Under the pieces are notes generated by a model. That model was not told the DNA's origin. It did not search any database and saw only the letters and a list, made by a program, of their open reading frames with translations. Position numbers and translations under genes: made by a program. Positions 15,793 through 23,869 of a DNA stretch of 64,000 nt are shown here, piece by piece; position 1 is the first letter of the stretch; every line of letters begins with the position of its first letter. The stretch is from Roseiarcus sp963759955. Lineage in GTDB: Bacteria > Pseudomonadota > Alphaproteobacteria > Rhizobiales > Beijerinckiaceae. The stretch lies in NCBI GenBank assembly GCA_963759955.1, contig CAVXCA010000090.1:15844-79843 (forward strand), written 5' to 3'.

Positions 15793-18043
15793 CTACCCCT
15801 CGAAGCGGTTGTTCTTGGGGAAGCCCTTGGGCGGCAGCCGGCCCGCTTCGGCGCGGTTTCCGATCCAGTCCTTGAGATCGGCCTTGCTCACTGTGAAGGT
15901 CCGCCCCGCGGAGTCGCGCCAGGTCAGCCCATCGCGAAGCGCGAAGACGCGCGCGTCGGAGAGGCCGCCGTCCTTGTAGCGCTGCAGCCGCACGCCCTTG
16001 CCGCGCGCCATTTCCGGCACTTGGGCGAGCGGGAACGCCAACAGCTTGCGGTTCTCGCCGATCACGGCGACGTGGTCGCCGGCGGCGGGGGTCACGAGGC
16101 GCGCCTGAGCCGGCGCGTCGACATTGACGAGCGCCCTGCCCTTGCGCGTCGAGGACAGCATTTCGTCCTGCCCAACCACGAAGCCGCGCCCGTCCGAGCT
16201 CGCCACCAGCATCTTTTCGCCGGGCGCATAGGGCCACACCGCGACGATGTCGGCGCCTTCGTCGAGATCGGCCATCAGGCGGATCGGCTCGCCCGCCCCG
16301 CGCCCGCCGGGCAGCTTCGCCGCGTCGAGCGTGAACACCTTGCCGTCGCCGGCGAGGACGAGAATCTTCGACGTGGTCTCGGCGAAGAACGAAGTCTTCA
16401 GCGCGTCGTCGCCTTTGAACGTCGCGCTGGAGAGATCGGCGACATGGCCTTTGAGCGCGCGAATCCAGCCCTTCTGCGAGACCAGGATCGTCACCGGCTC
16501 GCGTTCGATCATCGCCTCGGCGAGATCGACGACCACCTCCGGCGGCGCCTCGAAGGTCGTGCGCCGCTTGCCGAGCTTGGTCTCCGGGCCGTACTTCTTC
16601 TTGGTGTCGCGAATTTGGTAGGCGATCGCCTGCCATTGCTTCTTTTCGCTCGCGATCAGCGCCTCGATCGAGGCTTTCTCTTCGGTGAGTTCGGCCTGCT
16701 CCTTGCGCAGCGCCATTTCCTCGAGACGGCGCAGCGCCCTGAGCCGGGTGTCGAGGATGTAATTGGCCTGCGTCTCGGAGAGCGTGAAGCGCGCCATCAG
16801 CGCCGCCTTGGGCTCGTCGTCCTCGCGGACGATGCGGATCACCTCGTCGAGATTGAGAAAGACGACGATCATCCCCGCCAGCAGTTCGAGCCGGCGCTCG
16901 ATCGCGGCGAGGCGGAAAGCCGAGCGGCGCAGCAGCACTGCGCGGCGATGGTCGAGCCATTGCTGCAACGCCTCGGCGAGGCCGATGACGCGCGGCGTCA
17001 CCCCGTCGACCAGCACGTTGATGTTGACCGCGACGCGCGCCTCCAATTCGCTGAGCTTGAAGAGCTGCTCCATCAGCATCGCCGGGTCCACCGTCCGGCT
17101 GCGCGGCTCCAGCACGACGCGCACGTCCTCGGTCGAACTCGTCGCGCACGTCGCCGAGCAGGTGCGCCTTGCGCTCGTTGAGCAGATTGGCGAGCTGCTC
17201 GATCAGCCGCGACTTCTGCACCCCATAGGGGATTTCGGTGACGACGACGACCCAGCCGCCGCGCCCGGTCTCCTCCTTCGTCCAGCGCGCGCGCAGACGG
17301 AACGAACCGCGCCCGGTGCGGTAGGTTTCGGCGATCGCGGCGCGGTCGTCGACGACGATGCCGCCGGTGGGGAAATCCGGCCCCGGCGCGAAGGTCAGCA
17401 ACGCCTGGGTGTCGGCTTTGGGATGGGCGATGAGATAGAGCGCGGCGTCGCACAGTTCCGCGACGTTGTGCGGCGGGATCGAGGTCGCCATGCCGACCGC
17501 GATGCCCTGCGCGCCGTTGGCGAGCAGGTTGGGGATCGCCGCGGGCAGGACGATCGGCTCTTTGGTGTCGCCGGAATAATTGTCGCGCCAGTCGACCGCT
17601 TCCTCGTCGACGCCCTCCAACAGCAGGCGCGCGACGTCGGTCATGCGCGCTTCGGTGTAGCGGTAGGCGGCGGCGTTGTCGCCGTCGATGTTGCCGAAGT
17701 TGCCCTGCCCCTCGATCAGCGGATAGCGCGAGGAAAAATCCTGCGCCAGGCGCACCAGCGCCTCGTAGATCGCCTGGTCGCCGTGGGGATGGAACGAGCC
17801 CATCACGTCGCCGACGATCTTGGCGCATTTCTTGAACGCCGAGCCCGGATCGAGCTTGAGGATGTGCATGCCGTAGAGGATGCGCCGGTGCACGGGCTTG
17901 AGCCCGTCGCGCGCGTCGGGCAGCGCCCGACCCATGATGGTGGAGAGCGCATAGGCGAGATAGCGCTCTTCGAGCGCCTCGCGTAAGGGCACGTCGATGG
18001 GGGCCGCGGGCGGCGGCGGAGGGGGCGGAGCGGCTTTGGCCAT
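15793..18043 (-). pseudogene. parC: DNA topoisomerase IV subunit A, interrupted by one-base frameshift
   Basis: The gene encodes the cleavage subunit of topoisomerase IV, which decatenates daughter chromosomes. The first 302 codons carry the catalytic tyrosine Tyr129 (AAAYRYTEARMT) and the GyrA/ParC opening (YALSTIMGRALPDARDGLKP). The frame then shifts at 17136-17137: GDVRDE continues only in the next frame as S-T-E-D-VRVVLEPRSRTVD. The second half runs intact to 15793 and includes the C-terminal beta-pinwheel. Removing one A (plus strand) restores about 750 residues, the normal length. Since parC is normally essential, a sequencing error is more likely than a real lesion. Confidence 0.93.
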
Positions 18044-18140
18044 AGGCGCAGGGGTTAGCGGCTCTGGCGAGTCGCGGCAAGAGCGGCGAGCGCCTTACGG
18101 GCCGGCCGCCTCAGGCGCACGACGCCAAATTTCTGCAAGG

Positions 18141-18235
18141 ATTTCCAAGCTTCTCCAAACTTTTCCAAGAAATTTCCAAGAAATTTCCAAGGAAATTCCA
18201 AGGAAATTCCAAACTTTTCCAAGCTTTTTCCTTGG
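18141..18235. repeat. helically phased TTCCAA tandem array upstream of parC
   Basis: Eight TTCCAA-like boxes begin at 18143, 18153 (ctccaa), 18163, 18174, 18185, 18196, 18207 and 18217, that is every 10-11 bp. Between the boxes lie A/T runs (aaat, gaaat), making this one of the most AT-rich spots in the window. It lies 100-190 bp upstream of the parC start and about 350 bp upstream of the toxin-antitoxin operon. Phasing with the DNA helix suggests a curved segment or repeated binding on one face. Confidence 0.8.
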
Positions 18236-18399
18236 GCGTTTCGTTTGAAATCAAGGGCTTGGCGGCGGATGTGGCGGAGTTCGTATTTTCCGCAATGCAC
18301 GGCCTGGCGACGTTGCCGGCGGCGAACCGAGGACCGCGTGCAGTCGGCCAGTTTCGCTCCTTGTCTCAGGGGGTTGCGCAAACACTCTCATATTAGTAC

Positions 18400-18421
18400 G
18401 TCTTTCGCTTTTCCGAAAGAC
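18400..18421. other. short perfect hairpin in the parC/antitoxin gap
   Basis: GTCTTTCG (18400-18407) and CGAAAGAC (18414-18421) form an 8-bp stem with a six-base loop. No gene ends nearby and there is no T-run after it on the plus strand, so an operator or small structured transcript is as likely as a terminator. The rest of 18236-18519 shows nothing I can name; a minus-strand frame at 18393-18581 is not convincing. Confidence 0.4.
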
Positions 18422-18519
18422 AATGGTTCGGCGCGAGGGTTCTCGGGCTACGCCGTTCGCGCGTCGGGGCGACGGCGCGGCTGATCGTCCCGCCTTCGCC
18501 CTTGCAAATCTCCTCGAAT

Positions 18520-18561
18520 TGCCTCACATCTAGTCCCAGATCGTGGGCAATTTGTGAGGCA
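18520..18561. promoter_or_regulatory. inverted-repeat operator of the toxin-antitoxin operon
   Basis: TGCCTCACA (18520-18528) and TGTGAGGCA (18553-18561) are perfect 9-bp inverted arms with a 24-bp spacer. The right arm contains the GAGG ribosome site of the antitoxin and ends 4 bp before its ATG. Antitoxins of this family have an N-terminal Xre-like fold and commonly repress their own promoter, so this is the expected autoregulatory site. Confidence 0.6.
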
Positions 18562-18565
18562 TCGA

Positions 18566-18937
18566 ATGGCTGCGACCGCACACGCCTTTCTCGCCGACGT
18601 CATCGGCTCGGACGGCTTCGTCGCGCCAGACGGGCTGAGCCAGGCGCTGCGCATCGCCAAGGGCGAGCTCGCGATCGCCTCGGGGCTGTCGCGCGACGCC
18701 GTGTCGAAGACCGCGCGGCTCAAGGGGCGCGCTACGCAGGCGCGCCTGCGCGACGTCGCCGAAATCATCAATCGCGTGCTGCCCTGGGCGGGTTCCGCGC
18801 CGCAGGCCTTCGCCTGGTATCGCGCCCAGCCCTTGCCCTCGTTCGGCGACCGGACGGCGGAGGACCTCGTCAAGGAGGGTCAGGCCGAAGCGGTCAAGGC
18901 CTACCTCAGCCGCATCGCCGTCGGCGGTTACGCGTGA
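18566..18937 (+). CDS. Xre/MbcA/ParS-type antitoxin
   Basis: The antitoxin has 123 residues. The N-terminal half (about 15-60) is an Xre-like helix-turn-helix (LRIAKGELAIASGLSRDAV). The C-terminal DUF2384 toxin-binding domain ends with the hallmark AEDLVKEGQAEAVKAYLSRI followed by AVGGYA. The final residues of this family insert into the toxin's active site. ATG 18566 is preferred because GAGG lies 8 bp upstream. The stop overlaps the start of the RES toxin (GTGA), the standard type II toxin-antitoxin layout. Confidence 0.92.
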   Translation: MAATAHAFLADVIGSDGFVAPDGLSQALRIAKGELAIASGLSRDAVSKTARLKGRATQARLRDVAEIINRVLPWAGSAPQAFAWYRAQPLPSFGDRTAEDLVKEGQAEAVKAYLSRIAVGGYA

Positions 18938-19452
18938 GGCTTCGCACCACCGTCTGGCGCGCGCATCACCCGCGCTGGGCGTTCGATCCGGCTTCGGGAG
19001 AAGGCGCGGCTCGGCACGGCGGGCGGTTCAATCGCGTCGGGACGCCCGCGCTTTACACGTCGCTGCGCTTTGAAACCGCTTGGTTTGAGGCGCAGCAGGC
19101 GTTTCCGTTCAAGGCGCAACCGATGACGCTCGTCGGCTACGAGGTCGATTGCGAGGATATCGCCGATTTGACCGACGCGGCGACAGCGAGCGCGTTCGGC
19201 GCCGATCCCGCTGCGCTCGCCTGTCCCTGGGAATATCTCGTCGGCAAACGCGAGACGCCGCCGAGCTGGGCGCTCGCCGACCGTCTGATCGCCGCCGGGC
19301 GGGCCGGCGCACTCGCGCCGAGCTTCGCCCCCGGCGCGACCCAAGCCGACGTCAACGCGATCTTTTGGCGCTGGGCGCCCGGCCCGCCGCATCAGGTCAA
19401 GGTCGTCGACGACGCCCGCCGCCTGCCCAAGGACGACGCCGCCTGGCGATGA
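18934..19452 (+). CDS. RES-domain toxin
   Basis: A 172-residue RES-family toxin. Known members (MbcT, ParT, RES toxins paired with Xre antitoxins) destroy NAD+ or ADP-ribosylate targets. Conserved residues visible are Arg31 (GGRFN), Tyr41 (ALYTS) and Glu52 (TAWFEAQQ), with the C-terminal half (FWRWAPGPPHQVKVV) completing the fold. It starts at GTG 18934, overlapping the antitoxin stop codon. Length and motifs suggest an intact gene. The family serine could not be pinpointed by eye. Confidence 0.9.
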   Translation: MRLRTTVWRAHHPRWAFDPASGEGAARHGGRFNRVGTPALYTSLRFETAWFEAQQAFPFKAQPMTLVGYEVDCEDIADLTDAATASAFGADPAALACPWEYLVGKRETPPSWALADRLIAAGRAGALAPSFAPGATQADVNAIFWRWAPGPPHQVKVVDDARRLPKDDAAWR

Positions 19453-19469
19453 GGGTCGCATGCGTCCCC

Positions 19470-19535
19470 TCTCCCGCAGTAGCGAGTTCGGAAGACGGGC
19501 GTTCTGACGAACGCCCTGCGCGGAAGAGGCTTACA
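19470..19535. repeat. REP-like palindrome with central hairpin
   Basis: A perfect hairpin GGGCGTTC-tgac-GAACGCCC (19497-19516) is flanked by roughly complementary arms cctctcccgca and tgcgcggaagagg. The whole resembles the element near 9.1 kb. It sits between two convergent genes, the RES toxin and the Gly/Tyr-rich protein, where a bidirectional terminator would be expected. Confidence 0.55.
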
Positions 19536-19597
19536 GTGAGGGCTCTCGCCGCAGCGCGAAACGCCGCCCGCCCTCATCCGGCCGCGCTTCGTCCTCT

Positions 19598-20083
19598 TCA
19601 GCGACCCCGGTGAACCCAGCGAGCGCCGCCGCCTCCGAAGTGGGGGCCGCCGACATGGCGATATCCGTAGAATCCGCGTCCGTACCCGTAGGGATACCCG
19701 TACGCATAGCCGTAGCCGCCGTAATAGGGCCCGCACCCGCCGTAGTAGTCGTAAGGGTCATAGGGATCGCAGGCATAGGGGTATCCGTACCCGTACGGAT
19801 ATCCGTAACCGTTGGCGAGGCCGAGGCCGAGGATGCCGAGCGCCGCGCCGGCGAAAAGCGCGCCGGGGCCCCAACCGTAGCCGCGGTAACCGTAGCCGCG
19901 ACCGCCCCAGCGGCCATGGGGACGCCATGCGACGGGCGTGACGAGATTGGACCCGCCCGTCGTCGCCGCCACGGTCATCGGGCTCGAGGCGGGAAACGCG
20001 GCCGCCGCGGTCGGCATGGCGAGGGCGAGCGAAGCCGCAAGTGAGAGCGCTTGCATCGAGGGACGAAGAACGCCGTTTGTCAT
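19598..20083 (-). CDS. Gly/Tyr-rich secreted protein
   Basis: A 161-residue protein with an apparent signal peptide (residues 1-30, SLAASLALAMPTAAAA). A hydrophobic Gly/Ala segment (GALFAGAALGILGLGLANG) follows, then about 70 residues of Gly-Tyr-Pro repeats of the kind GYGYPYGYGYPY. Two cysteines lie within it (YACDPYD, GGCGPYY). Such low-complexity proteins are common in Rhizobiales envelopes, but the function is unknown. ATG 20083 is chosen over the upstream start because GGAGG precedes it. Confidence 0.72.
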   Translation of the reverse strand: MTNGVLRPSMQALSLAASLALAMPTAAAAFPASSPMTVAATTGGSNLVTPVAWRPHGRWGGRGYGYRGYGWGPGALFAGAALGILGLGLANGYGYPYGYGYPYACDPYDPYDYYGGCGPYYGGYGYAYGYPYGYGRGFYGYRHVGGPHFGGGGARWVHRGR

Positions 20084-20203
20084 CGCGCATTCCTCCATTT
20101 CGATTGCGGCGCGTTGCGCCGCGGGTCAGCCCCCTTTTTCCCTATAAGATAGGGTCGCCCGCGCGCGCGCGCAGCCCTGCGCCGCGATCACATTCGCGTG
20201 CGC

Positions 20204-20563
20204 CTATTTTCCTTCGCTTGCGCCCTGGGCTTCGTTGGCGCCCGCTTCCTTCGGCGCGCGCTCGCGCGGGGCCGGGGCGCGCTCGACGCCTTCCTCCGGC
20301 CGCTTCTCGCCGAATTTGTAAGTGACGAGGATGCGGTCGCTCACCGTGTCGCGCACGCAGTTGAAGAACCGGCCGCATCCCGCGGCGTGGCGCCAGCGCT
20401 CGGCGTGCGCGCCGCGGTCGTTGGCGCGAAAATAGAGGAAGTCGGTCCATTCCTCGTCGCTCGCGGCGTTCGGGTCCGGGCGGGTCAGATGCGCCTCGCC
20501 GCCGTATTTGAACTCGACCTCCGGGCGCTCCATTTCGCAATAAGGGCAACGGATCAGCAGCAT
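20204..20563 (-). CDS. soxD: sarcosine oxidase delta subunit-like protein (SoxD)
   Basis: A protein of 119 residues. The N-terminal zinc-binding part (LIRCPYCEMERPEVEFKYGG, then HAAGCGRFFNCVRD) is typical of the delta subunit of heterotetrameric sarcosine oxidase, and of its homologue in N-methylglutamate dehydrogenase (MgdB). A disordered Glu/Ala-rich tail of about 35 residues is added. ATG 20563 lies 10 bp after soxB, with GAGG upstream. The usual downstream partners soxA and soxG are absent: the next gene encodes the Gly/Tyr-rich protein. Confidence 0.9.
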   Translation of the reverse strand: MLLIRCPYCEMERPEVEFKYGGEAHLTRPDPNAASDEEWTDFLYFRANDRGAHAERWRHAAGCGRFFNCVRDTVSDRILVTYKFGEKRPEEGVERAPAPRERAPKEAGANEAQGASEGK

Positions 20564-20573
20564 GGATTTCGCC

Positions 20574-21824
20574 TCAATGCGCGACGGCGGCCGCGGTCGC
20601 TTCGTTGATGAGAGCGCCGGAACGGAACCGATCGAGCGCAAACGGCGCGGCGATCGGGTGCGGCTCGCCGGTCGCCACCTGGTGCGCGAAGAGATGGCCC
20701 GAGCCCGGCGTCGCCTTGAAGCCGCCGGTGCCCCAGCCGCAATTGACGTAGAGGCCGGGAACCGGCGTCTTGCCGATGATCGGCGAGCGGTCGGGCGTGG
20801 TGTCGACGATGCCGCCCCAATTGCGCATCATGCGCAGGCGCGAGGTGACCGGGAACATTTCGCAGATCGCCTCGAGCGTGGCGGAAGCGACATGCAGCCC
20901 GCCGGTCTGGCTGTAGGAAACGTAGGCGTCGGTCCCTGCCCCGATGACCAGTTCGCCCTTGTCGGATTGCGACATATAGGCGTGGATGGTGTTGGACATC
21001 ACGACGCAGGGCATGACCGGCTTCAGCGGCTCGGACACCAGCGCCTGCAAGGGGAAGGATTCGAGCGGCAGCCGCACGCCCGCCATCGCCATGACGACGC
21101 TCGTGTTTCCGGCGGTGGAGACGCCGATCTTGTTCGTCGCGACGGCGCCGCGCGTCGTTTCCAGGCCGCTGACCGCGCCCGAGGCGTCGCGTCGGATCGC
21201 CGTCACCTCGCAGTTCTGGACGATGTCGACCCCGAGCGCCGAGGCGGCGCGCGCGAAGCCCCAGGCGACCGCGTCGTGGCGCGCCGTGCCGCCGGTGCGC
21301 TGCACCGCGGCGCCGAGGATGGGATAGCGGATTCCAGGATCGATATTGAGGATCGGGCAAAATTCTTTCGCCTGCGCGGGAGTCAGCCATTCGTCGGCGA
21401 TTCCCGCCAGACGATTGGCGTGAATTTGACGCTGGAACGCCTGCTCCTCGTGATGGCTGTGCGCGAGCAGCATGACGCCGCGCGGCGAGAACATCACGTT
21501 GTAGTTGAGCTCCTGGGACAGCGTCGTCCATAACTTGTGGGCGTGGGCGTAAATCGCTTCAGAAGCCTCCCAGAGGTAGTTGGAGCGGATGATCGTGGTG
21601 TTGCGCCCCGTATTGCCGCCGCCGAGCCAGCCCTTGTCGAGGACGGCAATGTTCTTGAGGCCGTGCTCCTTGGCCATGTAATAGGCCGCGGCGAGGCCAT
21701 GGCCGCCCGCGCCGACGATCACGGCGTCGTAGGACGGCTTGAGATCGGGCGAGCGCCATTGTTCCGGCCACCCCAGGTGCCCGCTGAGAGCCTGACGGGC
21801 GAGGCTGGCGAATGAGAATTTCAC
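20574..21824 (-). CDS. soxB: sarcosine oxidase beta subunit-like FAD oxidoreductase (SoxB)
   Basis: A DAO-family FAD enzyme of 416 residues. The N-terminal dinucleotide fold is DAVIVGAGGHGLAAAYYMA (about 33-51). The flavin-attachment region (GGGNTGRNTTIIRSNY) and the C-terminal glycine motif (VNCGWGTGGFKATPGSG) match the beta subunit. The enzyme demethylates sarcosine, giving glycine and a one-carbon unit; the close homologue MgdA acts on N-methylglutamate in methylamine users. With only soxD beside it, the complex as encoded here is incomplete unless alpha and gamma subunits lie elsewhere. Confidence 0.9.
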   Translation of the reverse strand: MKFSFASLARQALSGHLGWPEQWRSPDLKPSYDAVIVGAGGHGLAAAYYMAKEHGLKNIAVLDKGWLGGGNTGRNTTIIRSNYLWEASEAIYAHAHKLWTTLSQELNYNVMFSPRGVMLLAHSHHEEQAFQRQIHANRLAGIADEWLTPAQAKEFCPILNIDPGIRYPILGAAVQRTGGTARHDAVAWGFARAASALGVDIVQNCEVTAIRRDASGAVSGLETTRGAVATNKIGVSTAGNTSVVMAMAGVRLPLESFPLQALVSEPLKPVMPCVVMSNTIHAYMSQSDKGELVIGAGTDAYVSYSQTGGLHVASATLEAICEMFPVTSRLRMMRNWGGIVDTTPDRSPIIGKTPVPGLYVNCGWGTGGFKATPGSGHLFAHQVATGEPHPIAAPFALDRFRSGALINEATAAAVAH

Positions 21825-22098
21825 GGCGCGAGATCTCCAGGGCGGGCCGCGATTTTGCCGCGGGCGGCTCGCTTCGTCCAGTCTCCATAGGCCAACGGTT
21901 TGGCGAAAGCGCCCTCAATTGCGCAATGCCGGCGCCCAACTTTGTCATGGCCGCGCGGAGCCCGCCGACCGGAGGCGGCCTCGCGACGCGTATTTTGCAC
22001 ATTTTACCCTTGGCGGAACGCCGCGCGGGCTCCAATATGGCGCCGCTGAGGTCGCCGATCCGTCTCGGCCCGGCGCTCCATCGCCAGAGGAGTGTGCA

Positions 22099-22636
22099 AT
22101 GGCCTACGATTTGACCGATGACTTTCGCCGACCCGTGCCCTTGGCTCTTGCCGCGCTCGCGATCGTCGGCTGGTTGCTGGTTTCTTATTTCTGGTCGCAG
22201 GCGTCGGACGTGCGAGCGCAAATGGACGACGCGCTGAAACGCGCCGAGCAAGCGCGCGAAGGCATGGCGGCCGATCTGCAAAACCTGCAAAAAGAGTCGG
22301 GAAACTTCGCCCAGCTGGAGGTTCGGGTCAAGGATGCGCAAAAGGCGTTGGGGGACGCGGTCACCGCCCGCGCCTCGGCGCAAAACGAGATCGCCGACCT
22401 CACCAAGCAGATCAGCGAAGCCAAGCTCGCCGTTTCCGGCGCGCAGGAGGAGGCCAGCGCCAGAGACTCACGACCTCCAGACCGTCGAGGCGAAGCTGAA
22501 GGACGAAAACGATCAGTTGAGTTCGGTGGAGGGGCAGATCGCCGCGGCCCAAGCGCAATTGGCCGACCTGCAGCGACGGATCGACGACGCGACCGCGGCC
22601 GCCGCCAAAGCGCAAGAGGAAGCCAAGCCGAAGTAG
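22099..22636 (+). pseudogene. membrane-anchored coiled-coil protein, frameshifted
   Basis: The first frame (ATG 22099) gives one transmembrane helix (about 13-32, VPLALAALAIVGWLLVSYFW) and a long coiled coil (SDVRAQMDDALKRAEQAREG onward). Near 22462-22467 the coil stops making sense and continues in the next frame as HDLQTVEAKLKDENDQLSS, ending at 22636 (AAKAQEEAKPK). Removing one base joins them into about 178 residues. The topology suggests a periplasmic coiled coil anchored in the inner membrane. I do not recognise a family. It diverges from soxB. Confidence 0.7.
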
Positions 22637-22643
22637 GCGCGTC

Positions 22644-23723
22644 TCAAGCGAACAGGGCGGCCAGGTCGGCCTCGCGCGCCGCGCACAGGCCGCGATCGGT
22701 AATGAGGCCGTCGATCAATTCGGCCGGCGTCACGTCGAAGGCCGGGTTCAGCGCCGCGCTGCCGGGCGGCGTCAACGCGACGCGCGCGACCCGTCCGTCG
22801 TCGAGCCGCCCCGTGATATGCGTCACTTCGCTCGGGTCGCGCTCCTCGATTTCGATTTCGGCGAGGCCGTCGCGAATCGTCCAATCGATCGTCGTATGCG
22901 GCGCCGCAACGTAAAACGGCACGCGGTTGGCGCGCGCCGCGAGCGCCTTGAGGTAAGTGCCGATCTTGTTGGCGGCGTCGCCGCGCGCGGTGATCCGATC
23001 CGCGCCGACGATCGCCAGATCGATGCGACCGTGCTGCATCAGATGGCCGCCGGCGTTGTCGGCGATGACGGTGTGCGGCACGCCGTGCTGACCGAGTTCG
23101 AACGCGGTCAGCGACGCGCCTTGATTGCGCGGTCGCGTCTCGTCGACGAAGACGTGCACCGGAACGCCGCGATCATGCGCCATGTAGATCGGCGCCGTCG
23201 CCGTGCCCCAATCGACGGTCGCCAGCCATCCCGCGTTGCAATGGGTCAGGATGTTGACCGGGCGGGCGTGCTCGCGATGGACGGCCTCGATCAGGGGCAG
23301 GCCGGCTTGGCCGATTCGCTGGTTCAGGGCGACGTCCTCGTCGCAGTAGGCGTCCGCGCGCGCCCACGCCGCCTCGGCGCGCTTCGCCGGCGCCAGCGGC
23401 GCGACGACGGTCCTGATATCGTCGAGGGCGTGGCGCAGATTGACCGCGGTCGGCCGGCTCGCCAGCAACGCGCGATAGGCCGCCCGCAGCGCGTCGTCGC
23501 TCGCCGAGCGCCGCAGCGCCATCGCTAGGCCATAAGCCGCGGTCGCGCCGATCAGCGGGGCGCCGCGCACCACCATCGACTTGATGGCGGCGACCGCGCC
23601 GTCGAGGTCCTCGATTCGCAGCGTGCCGAAGCGGTGCGGCAACAGCGTCTGGTCGATCACCTCGATCGCCGTCCCGTCCGGCGTCGGCCAGATCGTGCGG
23701 TAGACCCGTCCGTCCACCTTCAT
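22644..23723 (-). CDS. mtnA: S-methyl-5-thioribose-1-phosphate isomerase
   Basis: A 359-residue enzyme of the methionine salvage pathway that converts methylthioribose-1-P to methylthioribulose-1-P. Catalytic residues are Cys162 (NILTHCNAGWLAT) and Asp242 (VGADRITARGDAANKIGTY). VRGAPLIGATAAYG near 52 binds phosphate in the family. ATG 23723 gives the family N-terminus (MKVDGRVYRTIW) and has GAGGAG upstream. It is the only salvage gene here and diverges from the glycogen operon. Confidence 0.95.
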   Translation of the reverse strand: MKVDGRVYRTIWPTPDGTAIEVIDQTLLPHRFGTLRIEDLDGAVAAIKSMVVRGAPLIGATAAYGLAMALRRSASDDALRAAYRALLASRPTAVNLRHALDDIRTVVAPLAPAKRAEAAWARADAYCDEDVALNQRIGQAGLPLIEAVHREHARPVNILTHCNAGWLATVDWGTATAPIYMAHDRGVPVHVFVDETRPRNQGASLTAFELGQHGVPHTVIADNAGGHLMQHGRIDLAIVGADRITARGDAANKIGTYLKALAARANRVPFYVAAPHTTIDWTIRDGLAEIEIEERDPSEVTHITGRLDDGRVARVALTPPGSAALNPAFDVTPAELIDGLITDRGLCAAREADLAALFA

Positions 23724-23808
23724 CGCTTCGCTCCTCGCTCGCGCAGGCCGCAAGCCTCGCGCGAGCAAATCACGCTTTATTCGCGGCTCGGGCGATCGAT
23801 AGAGAACA

Positions 23809-23824
23809 TTGAGAAGATTCTCAA
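23809..23824. promoter_or_regulatory. palindrome upstream of glgP, candidate operator
   Basis: TTGAGAA-GA-TTCTCAA is a perfect 7-bp inverted repeat with a two-base centre, flanked by aacat and, three bases beyond, atgtt. It lies 46 bp before the glgP start, in the 146-bp gap with mtnA. Position and symmetry suggest a dimeric regulator of the glycogen operon or of mtnA; none is encoded nearby. Confidence 0.45.
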
Positions 23825-23869
23825 CCATGTTAGAAACGAGCGACTGACGCGCAGCGGAGACGAGCTAAA

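Noticed and set aside
17130..17140. Programmed frameshift in parC
   Set aside because: No slippery heptamer, stem or pseudoknot is evident at the site, and ParC is not known to be made by recoding.
18141..18235. CRISPR array
   Set aside because: Units are 10-11 bp with no spacers of normal length and no cas genes anywhere in the window.
18393..18581. 62-codon minus-strand gene in the parC/antitoxin gap
   Set aside because: It overlaps the antitoxin operator and start; only a short part looks protein-like.
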